From Isohypsibius dastychi (taxonomy: Eukaryota; Tardigrada; Eutardigrada; Parachela; Isohypsibiidae), in NCBI GenBank assembly GCA_034696485.1, contig JAQIWT010000073.1, positions 1 to 39,470 of the forward strand: 39,470 bases of DNA, in the 5' to 3' direction. Below the pieces are notes generated by a model. That model made no database searches. It was not told the origin of the DNA and saw nothing but the letters and a program-made list of their open reading frames with translations. Below, one piece after another: positions 11,692 through 22,678 of this stretch. How positions within the stretch are numbered: position 1 is the first letter of the stretch; every line of letters begins with the position of its first letter. Made by a program: the position numbers and the translations under genes.

Positions 11692-14600
11692 ATGGTTAAA
11701 CCAAAGCTGCTCCAGCCCAGGTTATCAAAAGCAAAAAATGTTGTACTTGATTCGAACAACATTGAAAAGTTATTTTCGGGATTGGGAAAAAAACGAGTAA
11801 AGTCTGATGGTAAGTTTCACGAGCATGAAGGATTTCCAGTTTTAATTTCATGTTTCAAATTGCAGCTGATTTTGCTGTTCGAGTCATAGCTGCCGAACTG
11901 GAGCAGAAAGCCCTAGAAGAAGCGAAACGTTTACAAGATTTGGACGCGGCGGAAGTCAGTGAAAAACGGATTACTGATAATGCGGAAATAGTAGATTTTG
12001 ATGATATCATCACGCCGATTATCGAAGTTTCCAAAGGTTAACTAAAACATGTTTCCCAAAGCTTAAAAGTTTTGAACGTTTCCTTTTCAGAGGAGGAAAT
12101 CAGCGATCCCTTGAAATGTGACCCAAGAGATAAATGGAACAAGCCGCTGAAAAGTTCTGGGAAAGTGACGATCGGGCAGTTTCTTGCCGCCTTCTTGAGC
12201 CTGTCTACTAAAGGTCACGTACCGAATTACATCAAAGACGGCATGCTGAAGTTATTCGGATTGGTATTCGACGATGATGAGGATTTTCCGACCTCGCTAT
12301 ATCTGCTTCAAAAGGATTTGGAAGCACTGGATTTTTTCGAGAGCTACGATTCAAAATTTGTCTGCAAAGGGTGTGGATTTTTTGTGGAAAGCGATAATGG
12401 TAGCCCAGAAAAGTTTATTTGCACGACGGATGATTGTGACTCTGGAAAGAATAATTCAGTTGAAGCAGCCAGTTTCTGCTATTCATCCATCCGGCGTCAT
12501 CTAAAAGAGGGCTTGGAATCGAAAGCTATCAAAACAAGCGCTGAACATCCGGTCAACTCAAGTCCAGGTATTATCAGCAGTTTTTGCGATGGGCAAAAGT
12601 ACAAGGAGCTGAAAGATATCATGGGAGAGCAGGAATTTATCGTTGTTTCATTAAGCTCGGATGGAGCCCGTACTGCAAAGTCTTCGACAGCTAATTCTTG
12701 GTTTGGAATGTTTTCTGTCCTACAACCGGACAGAACAACGCGACCACGAATTCACACACTCTTCTACAAGCCCGCAAATCTCAAACTGGACATGAAAGAT
12801 AACAGCTTCGGAGCATATCGTCTCCGAGAAGGGCTCAGCGAACCGCTTATCCGTGAGCTACATGAATTTGGAACTGAGGGCCTCAACATTTCTCGAGACG
12901 GAAAAATCGTGAACGTGAAAGTTTTCGTCCATTGTTACCTTATGGATACTCAGGAAAGCTATATCATTATGTGTTATCGTAATTTCCATGGCGCTTATGG
13001 CTGCAACCATTGCGAGAAACCCGGGGAGATAATTCAGCACGCTGGTGGTAAAGCAACTAGAAAGTATCCTGTTGAAAACGGAGATGCTTTCGACACTCTC
13101 CGAAACTGTGAAGAAAACCGAGCCAGAGTAAGCGATAAAAATATGATAATAAATTTTGTTCCCCACCCCAAGTTGGGGGGACTCATGGATGTCGGAATTG
13201 TCAAACGAGTAAGATTTCTTTGAATCATGAAGGAATTATCAATTCTTTGATCCGCAAATGTTTATGAATATTATTGTTTGAAAAATGCAGTCTCATGAGA
13301 TTTTTATTTAACAATAGCTTTCTTTAAATGAAAAGAAGTGAACGGGGGGGACACCATGGAGAGCTCATGTAGCCTATTAAAAATTCAGATTGTTTTGTTT
13401 TCAGGTACCTGCTGCATTCGAATTTTACAAAGAATATCGGTTGGCGAATCGTGGGCTGAGAAACCCGAAAAAGCTTGACCCGGAAAAAATCAAGCTTGAG
13501 AAAACTTTTCGAGGAGTAAAAGGGCCGAGTTTGCTACACAAGTTACCAAATTTTGACGAATGCCAACAAGTTCCACCGGATCCTATGCACGCTCTGCTGG
13601 AAGGAGTGTGTAAAGATTTTCTTTATTTGATGATTTTGGACAAAACTTGGAAGCTACCTGAGCGTCTCATTGACCGCGTCAACTCATACCTAAGTGCGGT
13701 TCAACCAACTTACTCCTTCCAAAGGAATCCGCGGTACGTTACGGAGTTCAAACTTTGGAAAGCAAACGAACACTATTTCTTCTCCTGCTTTGCGATCATC
13801 CCGGCGCTGACTTATGCACTAAACAACGAAATTCCCGAAGACCAAATGGTCAAAAGTGAACAAGAAAAACTCAAGATCAATCGCAAATTTTGCCGGCTAT
13901 TCATGCGATTTTCGGCCATTATCCAGTTATTCTTCTGCGGCGAATTCGAAACTGTTTGGGAAATCCAGTTGCGTAAGGATATCTTCGAATTTATGAAATC
14001 CTGCCAAGAAACATTCGGGCCGAGTTTCATGAAAAGTAATTTCCATCAATTATCACATTTTATCAGCTATATCGATCTACTGGGGCCTCCGCATGTGTTT
14101 TGGTGTTTTGAATCGGAAAGCGAAATTGGACATGCCGGAAAGCACCAGCAGCAATACAACATGACGGATAAGGAGATAATGAGGAAAGTGGCGCTTTCAG
14201 ACGCCGCAAAATGTCTCGAAAACTTTTACGTCAAAAAATCTACCGACTCCGTTGCTGATTTGATTAGCGGCGTATGCCATAACCTCACTCCGTATGATAA
14301 GTCATTTCGAACAAAAAATGGCCGTGCTTACCTGACCGGTCTGGAGAAACTGGAACGTTTTTGCGGATATGACGCTGATGAAGGAGCAAAACTGAAGCAA
14401 CTTCTCGAAAAAAGATATGGCGATCGGCTGAATGACTTTATAATCTGGGTTGCTTCCGCTGGCAGAACGTCATCCGGCTTTTTAGTGAAAAGGCAAAGTC
14501 GTCCTACAATCCGTCGCAAAAGATTCAATGGAGCGTATCTTCTGGAGAATAACGAAATGGCTTTGTTCTCTCAGTTTATCGTCGTGAGCCGAACTTCGAA

Positions 14601-14853
14601 TACGGAAGACTGCGATGTCTTTATTTTTGGTACTCCGACGGAAAAAGCAGCGTGGGATTATTTCGGCTTCGCGGATGATCCAATGCTCAAGGAGAAACTA
14701 TATCAGAAATTGTACGCTCAGATCAGTGTGAAAGATAATGACAGAATTCTAAATGATATTGATGAAGTAGTTAGAGCGGTGATTATTCTTCCTAGAATTT
14801 CGATGACTTCTGACTTGCTGGCAATTTCTGAATTCACTCACTGTCCGAGTTGA
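11692..14853 (+). CDS. EnSpm/CACTA-type DDE transposase (951 aa, 4 exons), intact
   Basis: Exons: 11692-11809, 11866-12036, 12091-13208, 13405-14853; phases close and there is no internal stop. A zinc-ribbon-like segment lies after residue 190 (CKGC ... CTTDDC). Next comes an RNase-H-like core with the motifs of the tnp2-like animal EnSpm family: the first Asp in SSDGA, a Cys pair CNHCEKPGE, the second Asp in PPDPMHALLEGV, and an acidic WCFESESEIGH region where the third catalytic Glu is expected. In this family the enzyme cuts and joins element ends. No terminal inverted repeats or target duplications could be found on either side. The copy may therefore be domesticated, or its ends are degraded. 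The intact frame and normal-looking introns suggest recent activity or selection. The family call rests on motif order and is fairly sure. Confidence 0.85.
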
Positions 14854-15182
14854 AATATGAAAAAACACTTACTTTTATACTGATCAAGGAAGACTGGTAG
14901 CGATGAAATATAATAATCCGAAACAAGATAAATTCATGGCCGGCAACGGGTTAAGCGTTAACTTCCACTCTGAATGCGTTTCCCGTTCGAACTTGCTGAC
15001 CAGTACTTGGGAAGTGAAACGCACTTTGTAGCTCCACCCACGAGCCAGCAAAGGATGCCGCTTTCAAAAGGTGGACCTTCAAAAGTGTGTCTGGCAATTC
15101 TTGCTCATAGCCAACGTTCCTGGATTCTGTTTTTGGCGAAAGTATAGTTCCGCAAAATTTCGTAATCTTTAATTTTGCCGAA
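14854..15182. promoter_or_regulatory. Intergenic, 5' region of first coiled-coil gene
   Basis: About 330 bp. It contains GCTCCACCC at 15031-15039, 144 bp before the next ATG. The same nonamer recurs 127 bp before the start of the second coiled-coil gene (16343-16351). No other feature seen. Confidence 0.4.
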
Positions 15183-16079
15183 ATGTCCCTCAGTGAAGAA
15201 AAGATGGATGAGATACATTCCGGATTGGAAGAAAAACTTGCAGCTGTTGATCGGAAGGTCGCCGTTTTGGAACAACAGAAGAAGACGGTAAAAGCTGTTA
15301 TTCAATTCTATATTTAAAAAAAGGAATTTAGTAATGTTCGGCAGAATAATTTTTCTGTAAGAATTTCAGATCGAAATGGACCTGATTGCTGCTTTGGGAC
15401 GCCAGAACGCTAGCTTGGAGGAGGCGAATGCTAAGGTAACTTCCGTATCTTCGCATTTGTCTCTCGCTCTAATCAATTTTTTTGTTTAGCTCGCACAAGA
15501 CCTGAAAGTGGCGACTGAAGAGAAACAGGACATTCAAAGTCGCTATTTTATCATGAGGCGCAGTTTCCGGCAGACTGTTCGAGACCGTCGAGATGTAAGA
15601 TTTTTTTATACACTGCGCAAACGAGATTCAAAATGTCATTTGTTCTCGTAGATGGAAACTGTGGTCCGCGGTCATACTCGCTATATCCAGAATTCACTAA
15701 ATCAAACAGCGGCCCAGATGCGAATAATTGATCGCCAGAACCGGCGGATTGATGAGCTGAAGGGAATCGTCAGAGAGGTAATTTTATCAGCTTCTGGAAT
15801 ACTCAAGAGCTAACTCTGATTTTTTTGTTATCCTTTGCAGCAGGATAACGAAATTCGGGCGTTCAAAGACTTCTTCGGTTTGAACGATGATGATGATGAT
15901 CATCGCGACCTTCCTCAAGGCCCGCAACAGCCGCTCTACGATTCCGAGATCGAAACCTACGACGCCGGGCAAAGTTCATCCGGTAATGATGCTGATGAGA
16001 GTGGTAAGCTTTTCTAAATTCTGTAAAAAATCTGTTTTCAACAGAATCATTTTTTCCAGGTGGAAGTGGACCGGAGTGA
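15183..16079 (+). CDS. Small coiled-coil protein, 194 aa, 6 exons
   Basis: Exons: 15183-15287, 15370-15435, 15490-15594, 15652-15777, 15841-16003, 16060-16079; all junctions keep frame. Starting at MSLSEEKMDEI, the first roughly 140 residues are a long coiled coil with heptad leucines and many K/E/Q, including a basic patch RRSFRQTVRDRRD. The tail is acidic and disordered (LNDDDDDHRD) and ends GGSGPE. The first four exons end in phase 0, so each encodes a whole block of coiled coil. I do not recognise a family. The neighbouring gene at 16478 is also small, charged and coiled-coil. If the last donor is skipped, the frame stops after SGKLF, giving a shorter end. Function unknown. Confidence 0.75.
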
Positions 16080-16477
16080 CAGTAGTCCTGAAATTCACTT
16101 TTAAAAACTTTGTTCCCTGAAAATTGTCCCTTCTCGCTATGTTGCACTTTTCTGTTCGATCCAAATTAATTAATTGTTTCAACTTGGTAACGGAGAAAAA
16201 TGCATTGCGGGTCTCCATAAAGTGCGCAGTTTCAAGTGAGATGGTAACGCTGTTGACCAGTGCCGGTTCGCTTTGGCCAAATACAAAGGCCGTCTGGGCC
16301 AATCACATTTGGGCGCGCTGTTCTAAACGAGTTTGATTGGCTGCTCCACCCTTCCCATTTCAGTCAAAGGTGACCGCCACCAGACTTTCCCACTGGATCG
16401 CCAAAAACATTTTAACGCATTTCTGGAGATTTTACTTTCTGCAAGTTTTCTAAAATCTGCACCCAGATCCGTAAAAA
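16080..16477. promoter_or_regulatory. Intergenic, 5' region of second coiled-coil gene
   Basis: About 400 bp. A reverse CCAAT box (GATTGG, 16335-16340) sits beside GCTCCACCC (16343-16351), about 130 bp before the ATG at 16478. The nonamer is shared with the upstream region of the preceding gene. Confidence 0.45.
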
Positions 16478-17087
16478 ATGTCTGCTCCGGATAAGAACAC
16501 AGCGTCTGCAGACGAGAAGCGTATTTCCGGATCTTCCGGAAGAGATGATCCTAAGCCAGGCCAGAAACGGACATCATTTGACGATATCATGGCCAAATAT
16601 GACGAGGTAATTTGGCCTTATTTGACAATTTATGTTCTTTGTTATGAAAACTGAAATATTTGTTTAAAAAGGGCGTAGTAAAGAGAGCACGTCGGTCAAA
16701 CGAGCTTGACCAAGAGCTTGCGGCGAAAAAAGCTGAACTCGAAGAAGTGAGGTTTCAAAAATGTTATTTCGGCTTTTCGCTGATCTGTTTTTCCTCTAGT
16801 TGAAGAAAAAACACGAAAACCAGAAAATTGCAGCTGAAAAAGCTCGGCGAGAAGAAGTTAGTTCTTCAAATGTGGTTTTTTTATTTTTCCTTCCATCGGT
16901 TGTTTCTCTAGTTGGAACGACTGGACGAATTGCAACCAGATGATAGCCAGCAAATGAACTGGATGGATTATCGTTTTCGTGACGGATCAGAGTCCAGAGA
17001 CTCTGAAGGTGAATTGTATCTGCATTTTAAATAATAATCTAATTTTGACAGCAGTATTTTGCAGGGAATCCAGATCCATCATCATAA
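16478..17087 (+). CDS. Small charged coiled-coil protein, 126 aa, 5 exons
   Basis: Exons: 16478-16606, 16672-16746, 16800-16856, 16912-17008, 17065-17087; phases close. The protein starts MSAPDKNTASADEK. It has a basic cluster VVKRARRS (possible nuclear signal), then a K/E-rich helix of about 50 residues (LDQELAAKKAELEE and following), and ends with an acidic tail finishing NPDPSS. Exons 2 and 3 both end in Glu-Glu at a phase-0 donor (GAAGAA|GT), and exons 3 and 4 both begin with Leu after a similar T-rich acceptor, hinting at an old exon duplication. No family recognised. It sits in tandem with the coiled-coil gene at 15183. Confidence 0.68.
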
Positions 17088-17411
17088 TGTTTTATGATTT
17101 GTTGACTGTTGATCATAATCTTTTACCGAATTTAATTAACTTTTGCGATTAAAAGGTAAATGAGTCACACCTTTCTAATGACGTCACAGGGCGCACGTGG
17201 TGGCACCATTCAGCCTCAGGCAGTTTCTGCAGCGCATGCAGGCCGAGCTCGCTCAACGTGGCAGTTAGTCGTCTCGCATTTCACTTTCAGGCCTGCAAGC
17301 TTTTCGAATTGAGCTTCTGTTTTCAATTTCGTGCAGACTGCCCTCTTGCTTTGATTTAGTAGACTTCCGGAAGTCTGACCTTTTCAAATCGTCTTCAGCA
17401 CATCCGTAATC
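17088..17411 (+). promoter_or_regulatory. Upstream region of RRM gene with AP-1, CRE, E-box and palindromic ETS-type sites
   Basis: Within 324 bp lie TGAGTCA (17161-17167, AP-1 consensus), TGACGTCA (17179-17186, CRE consensus), CACGTG (17194-17199, E-box) and a perfect 16-bp palindrome AGACTTCCGGAAGTCT (17361-17376), only 36 bp before the ATG. The sites are seen directly; that they bind factors is inference. Confidence 0.55.
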
Positions 17412-18995
17412 ATGGCTGAAAATGCGTGGGCTGTTTCTTTTGGAGTGCAAATCAACATCCCGTTTTTCGTCACGAATGTCACCGCTGCTCTTCAACCTAT
17501 CCAAATTCCTCAGCCACAACAAATCCTTACGCCAACTGCTCCAAATGCTGCTCCATCGATTTATGTTGACATGGACTCCAGGAATTATCATCTGCAGGAG
17601 TGCGATGGACATATCAAACTGCTGCGCTTGGACCAAGTTGATCCATCGACGAAAAAGATTTTGGTGAATCATCTGGCAGAAGATGTGAGTTGTTGTGGTG
17701 ATTTTTGTTATTTTCTGTGGTGGCGGTGGTTTCCGTTCTGTTTTTCGCGAATTGATGAGGAAGTGGAGCATTTGGTCATGTTTCTCCGTTTTCAGGTCGA
17801 AAGGTCGGACTTGTTGTCCTTTTTCAGTCGATTTGGGGAAATCCAGCAGGCCAAGGTCATTGTGGATACCCGGAAGAACAGAAAGGCTGGATATGGGTTT
17901 TTACAATTCAAAACCCTCCATGGAGCAAAGGAAGCCGTCAGACTTTGTCATGGAAAGGTGTTTTTTGGAAGGGTGATTGGGGTACGTTTTCCAAGTAATA
18001 CCAACCTAGTTTCGAAACTTTTCGGTCGTTGGTATACTTTCTCACTTGGTAAATTTACGTGTTTGTTTGCAGGTGTACCCGGCTGCATCTTCAGACCATA
18101 TTTCACAGAGCACGACTTCACACGTCGCCAGGTAAACTAGGTCAATCTGAATATTTTGTTGGGCATTTTTGACAGTAACAGCTGTACTGCTCGGAATGTT
18201 TTTTTAAAAGGCCGTTTAATGTTTTTTATGGAGGATAAATTCTTTTTGAGAATTTGATAATTTTTGGAATTTAAATGCTCAAAGGTCACTGAACCGGAAG
18301 TTGCTTTTAACATACGGGACTGCAGTCTGAATGATTGAGCGTTTATTGCAGGATTCCTGTTGAATGGACCGTCACCGATCTCTTTTCATACCTGATTCAG
18401 TTCGGAACCATCAAGTGTCTGAAATTGATGACTGGAACGAGTGGTGAGTTTGCTTATTCTTTTGGACATTGTTTTTGTTTCCAAATCATGATTTCTTACT
18501 TCCGTGCGATATGTTGACCTTTCCTCTGCAAACATCACTAACAGATGTTGTTGTTTTTTTAGGCTCATCTCGTCAGTTTGGATTCGTGACATTCGACCAA
18601 GTCCAGTCGAATTCAGCTGCTCAGAGTTTTCCCGGACATCAGCACGGACTTGTTATTACCAAACTGAAAGAAACCGGGCAGACGCAGCCTTTCGCTCCCG
18701 ACTTCCCTGTGTTCTTTGGAAATTTGGGACAGCATCAGGACGCTGAATTCATCGGTTGGCTAATGGGGGATTTTGAGATCGCCAGTTTGCGGGTAACAGT
18801 TTGCACAATTTCACATTTATAACTTTATCAGCGGATCGTGTTTAGGTTATGAAGCCGGGTACGAATTCACCCCGGAACAGAGGATTTGCTTTCGTAAATT
18901 TCGTGCACGAAAGTGATGCCATTACCGCCGTGCATAGGTTCAACGGAATGGAGTGCGGCTCTGGACTGAAACTTGTCGTCCATAAGCGGTTTTGA
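17412..18995 (+). CDS. RNA-binding protein with three RRM domains, 329 aa, 6 exons
   Basis: Exons: 17412-17684, 17796-17981, 18073-18131, 18352-18443, 18563-18792, 18846-18995; phases close. After a Pro/Gln-rich lead of about 80 residues come three RRMs. RRM1 has RNP2 ILVNHL and RNP1 AGYGFLQF. RRM2 is degenerate at RNP2, with RNP1 RQFGFVTF. RRM3 has VFFGNL and RGFAFVNF and reaches the C-terminus at LVVHKRF. The aromatic RNP1 residues needed for stacking on RNA bases are kept in all three. The layout of three RRMs without other domains resembles several families of mRNA- and tRNA-binding proteins; I cannot assign one. Intron 1 (111 bp) keeps the frame open, so its retention would insert 37 residues. 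It is convergent with the bZIP-like gene. Confidence 0.85.
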
Positions 18996-19009
18996 TCAGC
19001 TTCTTCAGC

Positions 19010-19140
19010 ATGACCGTACTGTGATCTGTTTTTGACAATTTGCCATGTCGAACTATGATCTGTTTTTACCTTTTTACGTGTCCAAACTACGAGCTGTTTT
19101 TACCTTTTTGCATGTCCGAACTAGGATATTTTTTTACTGT
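19010..19140. repeat. Degenerate tandem repeat, about 33-34 bp period
   Basis: Three to four imperfect copies of a unit like GTCCAAACTACGAGCTGTTTT, each followed by TACCTTTTTGCAT or variants, lie just after the stop of the RRM gene, probably in its 3' untranslated region. Confidence 0.75.
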
Positions 19141-19300
19141 TTTTGTTTGAAATGTGATACATGAAGCATTTTCATTTCCGGATTTGGAAAAGCATGATCC
19201 TTTTTTGTAACAGAATTTAAACTTGGAAGATAAAGTGACCAGATTGAAACTGAAATGGCTTTCGTATAGGAACCAGGGTCTGAAAACACTTCTGTTAACG

Positions 19301-20024
19301 TTACTTCCGGTTCATTTTAACCTGTTTCTTGAGCTCTCCGTTCTCTTTCTCCAAAACTGCAACACGAGATTCCAGTGTACGGATACGAATGTTCAGCTTT
19401 TTTTTCCCAACGTAGTATCGACGCTTTTGTTCATTCCGGTACATTTTCTTCTGGTCAGAAACCGTCAAAGGCGCTGGATATGTATTCCGGGGACGCCCGG
19501 TTCTACCATTATGCTTTTTCTCCCCAGATTTGTCTGAAAAAATCCACAAAAGATACTCATAGAAAAGTAATACCACATCAGCGCTGAATTACCTTTGCAA
19601 ACTTTTTTCACTTCCGGTTTGTCCGCAACAACCTTATCCCGCTTAATTCCTAAATGATAATAGCGTAAGTAAATTACAACATTATCTTTTACAAGTAGTA
19701 CCTTTTTCTGAATAGTCAACAGGATTCAAATTTCGCAGTCCAAAATTAGCGCGTTCTGATTTCCGGCTACCAGTTGATTGCTGGCTACCAGTTGATTGCT
19801 GGTTATCTTAAACAGTTACAAAAGTGAGGTAAAAATAATTTGCTGAATTAATAGATAATACCTCCAGCCAAAATTTCGTCGTCACAATTAGTTTCCGCTA
19901 AGCCAAGCTCAACACGCAATTCCGCGGATGTCATGTGTTCCAGATGTGGGAACTCTGTATCGAATGCAGCATAGCATTGGACTTGGTCCAAAAATGGATC
20001 ATAATCATTACCGAATACATCCAT
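19301..20024 (-). CDS. Small bZIP-like protein, 185 aa, 4 exons
   Basis: Exons (minus order): 20024-19862, 19806-19702, 19649-19593, 19533-19301; phases close. The protein starts MDVFGNDYDPFL with an acidic hydrophobic segment that could be an activation region. Exon 2 carries a perfect repeat QQSTGSQQSTGS. Exon 4 has an AT-hook-like RTGRPRN, then a basic region RNEQKRRYYVGKKK followed by a short leucine zipper with Leu every seven residues (TLESRVAVLEKENGELKKQ), ending close to the stop. This order (basic region directly before zipper) is that of bZIP factors. The Asn is kept, but the conserved Arg of the N-x7-R signature reads Gly-Lys, so DNA binding is uncertain. No subfamily recognised. 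The start is divergent from the kinase gene. Confidence 0.7.
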
Positions 20025-20425
20025 GATGGTCAGATTAAATAAATTCTGACTCCGCAGAGATCCAGATGAACGGGATTTCGTGAGAAAAACAAGAAGGAAA
20101 GAAAAGGAACAAAGCCGACAACAGCGGCAACTTACGCAGTAGCCACACCCACTTCTATTGTACATCAAATGCACCGCGTCCAGCGTTCCCTTCTGGCAGG
20201 CAGCAACCCTGGCCGGTCTCGCTCATCCAGCTTGTTTGAAAGAGGGCAGACAGGACCGAATGAAGCGTGCTGCGCACATGTTTCATTTCAGTCGCCTCAT
20301 CCAAGCTTGCAAAATTTCGTCGAACTTCGTTTGGTTTTGCATTTCAATACGTCTTCCACATTTTATTTTGAACTATATTTTGTTTTTTGCTGATCTTTGG
20401 ATCATCGGCGCCCATCAAAATCGCC
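20025..20425. promoter_or_regulatory. Divergent promoter region between bZIP-like and kinase genes
   Basis: About 400 bp between two head-to-head starts. A CACACCCAC motif lies at 20144-20152. Short frames here are not supported as genes. Confidence 0.4.
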
Positions 20426-22186
20426 ATGCTCATCCTGCTTGTTGCTTTGATCCGGATCCGAACGGCTTTCGGCGCTCCAGTTTTCGGTCGGGAACCTGGT
20501 GAGTTTCTGGTTTTTTCCAGGGTTCTTCGATCGAATATCGTGCCGAAATTCATGCTTTGTCTCCATTCCCAACTCTTGTTTTTCCAGGTGGAGCTCATGG
20601 TGCCACAAATCATGACCGCAGAGCCATAACCGATTCAGAAGGTAAGATTTGAATATTTATTCCGGATTTAATTTCTGAATTTAATTTCTGAACGTTCAAT
20701 GTTTTGATGCAGGATCGTTGTCGGTTTGGACCCTGATTTCCTTCATTTTACTGGCTGTTGTTGTCGGAATGATCGTCATGTCGATTGCGGTGCCTATTTA
20801 CCGACGACTCAATCCGAAAAAAGTTCGTTAAATGTTTTTGTTTTCCTGATTACAAACAATTTCCAAACTTCTCGAAATCGCCCCCTGACATGGAATAATA
20901 TGTTCTTTTGCAGAGAATACATCTCACAGTTTTTTTTCCGCGAAGGGGTAAAATCCTTGACAAAGTTTTGGTTACCGGAAGTGTCATTGGAAAAGGAAGA
21001 TTCGGAGATGTGAAGGAGGGATTTTTTGTGCTTCGTGGTGGACAGAAGACCATGTGTGCGATCAAGAAATCTTCAGGTAATGAATTTTTCAGCTCAACAT
21101 TTCAGGCTGACAAAAGGATGGTCGAAATTTTGTCACTTCCGGCTTAATTGCACTGTGCCGTATCTGAACCAATTTGTATCTCCTTAGGCAGCTCCGGAAT
21201 CAAGCATCTCCTGAATGAAGTGGACATCCTTCATAGGATCCCGGAATACAATAATAACATCGTGCAGTTTATTGGATTTCATGCTGGTGCAAAGGTCACG
21301 ATCGCTCTCCTGGGGCGCTGCAATTCCGGAAATCTGAAGAACCATCTCCGTTCCACCAATTTCCACTGCAATGGTTTATATGACGAGCGTGTATTCCACC
21401 ATTTTGCCATCGATATCGCCATTCAAGTCGCCATGGGTATGCGTACTCTGCTTCAGCTGAACATTGTTCATCGGGATATTTGCGCCGGGAATATCCTCCT
21501 TCATTTCAATGAGGACACCGCTCGCTTCACCGCTAAGATTTCGGATTTCGGGTTGGCAGTCGGAGGAATTCGTGGGGAAGGAAAAGTGGATCGGGATGAA
21601 AAACTGAACTGGAAAATATTGGCCAAGGAATGCCTGACGATGGGGATTTTTTCGACCTGGACAGACATTTTCGCCTATGGAATTCTTCTTTGGGAAATTT
21701 TCAGTGGAGGCCAAACTCCTTTAAAGCACATCAAATCAGTTAAGGAATTCATCAAAGCTCAGGAGCGCACGGACTGTGAACATCCCCTTTTGATCACAAG
21801 AGGGTTCCCGGAAATGATGTGAGTTCATTTTCTTCCAGAATTTTGTCTGTGTTCTGAATGCAATTGTTTGTAGTTCTGACCTTGTCACCGCCTGTACTAG
21901 TCAGTACAGCGTTCTTCGTCCGAATATCCCAGATATTCTTGACAAGTTAATCGTCTGTAGTCAACAGATGATTGCAACTGAAAATGTCCAGCGACGCACC
22001 GGAAGTCCCCCGCTTTATGATGGATCTGATTCTGATATGGAAGCTCAAGTGGAACTTCAGGAGACTCAATACATCCCAGACTCAGGCGATGAAGAAGATG
22101 AACAGAGCTTGGATATGGAAATCGGCGACGACGACGTCTTCGAATTGGATCCAATTCCGGAAGTTACCAAGTTCGAGTCGACTTGA
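20426..22186 (+). CDS. Receptor-like tyrosine kinase with a very short ectodomain, 447 aa, 6 exons
   Basis: Exons: 20426-20498, 20588-20641, 20713-20822, 20914-21076, 21188-21818, 21874-22186; phases close. A signal peptide (MLILLVALIRIRTAFGAP) is followed by only about 25-30 extracellular residues, a membrane helix (about 46-69, TLISFILLAVVVGMIVMSIA) and a basic stop-transfer RRLNPKK. The kinase domain has IGKGRFG (104-110), the VAIK-type Lys in CAIKK (K130), a helix-C Glu in LLNEVDIL, HRDICAGN (near 228), SDFGLA (near 252) and the tyrosine-kinase type WKILAKECL in place of WMAPESL. The C-lobe ends RPNIPDIL, and an acidic tail follows. All catalytic residues are present, but the activation loop lacks a tyrosine. 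The donor of exon 3 (AAA|GTTCGT) is weak. Ligand binding by such a small outside part is doubtful; it may act as a subunit or be controlled by level. No named subfamily recognised. Confidence 0.88.
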
Positions 22187-22678
22187 TAAAATTCATGGAA
22201 ATTTTTGTTTTTTGGTTTTGGTGAATCTCCATTTGTAGATGGAGACAGATGATTTGTTGGTATTTTTTTATTTCATAATTCAAGTTCATCTCCATTCGCC
22301 TTTTTCATTTTCATCTTTTGCTTTCGCTCATTTCATTACAAGATTTTTATCCCGGCTTCAAATTGTGATAGTCGGTGATAATCGGCACATAAAAAACATT
22401 CCAATGCGGAAAATCATCCAACTTCGCGCTGGAAATTATTTCTCAAAACATGAATCAAATGTGAAAAACAGATATGTGGACTCAGAAAAAATTCATATGA
22501 GTCAAAATGCCTGTTATCCGTCCAGCGCATATCACCGATGAGTCAGAATGCCTGCAATTTGAAATGCTCCTTTTCACGATACCGCCCATTCTACTCCCAA
22601 ACGGAACAATTAGAAGCATAACAGTTCCCAAAAACAAGCCCGGGAAATGCATTTGTCAGGCTGATTCTGCGAAGCGAA
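22187..22678. other. Intergenic or 5' region of the MATH-BTB gene
   Basis: About 490 bp. An open frame from 22507 (starting MPVIRPAHITDESECL) reads into the start of the MATH gene in a different frame. It may be an upstream exon, but no donor and acceptor join it in phase. Nothing else seen. Confidence 0.35.

Noticed and set aside
11530-15182. Terminal inverted repeats around the transposase gene
   Set aside because: No CACT...AGTG or other matching ends could be found by eye on either side.
15787-16147. Minus-strand frames rich in Ile/His/Arg
   Set aside because: They mirror the acidic repeat (GATGATGATGAT) of the coiled-coil gene tail.
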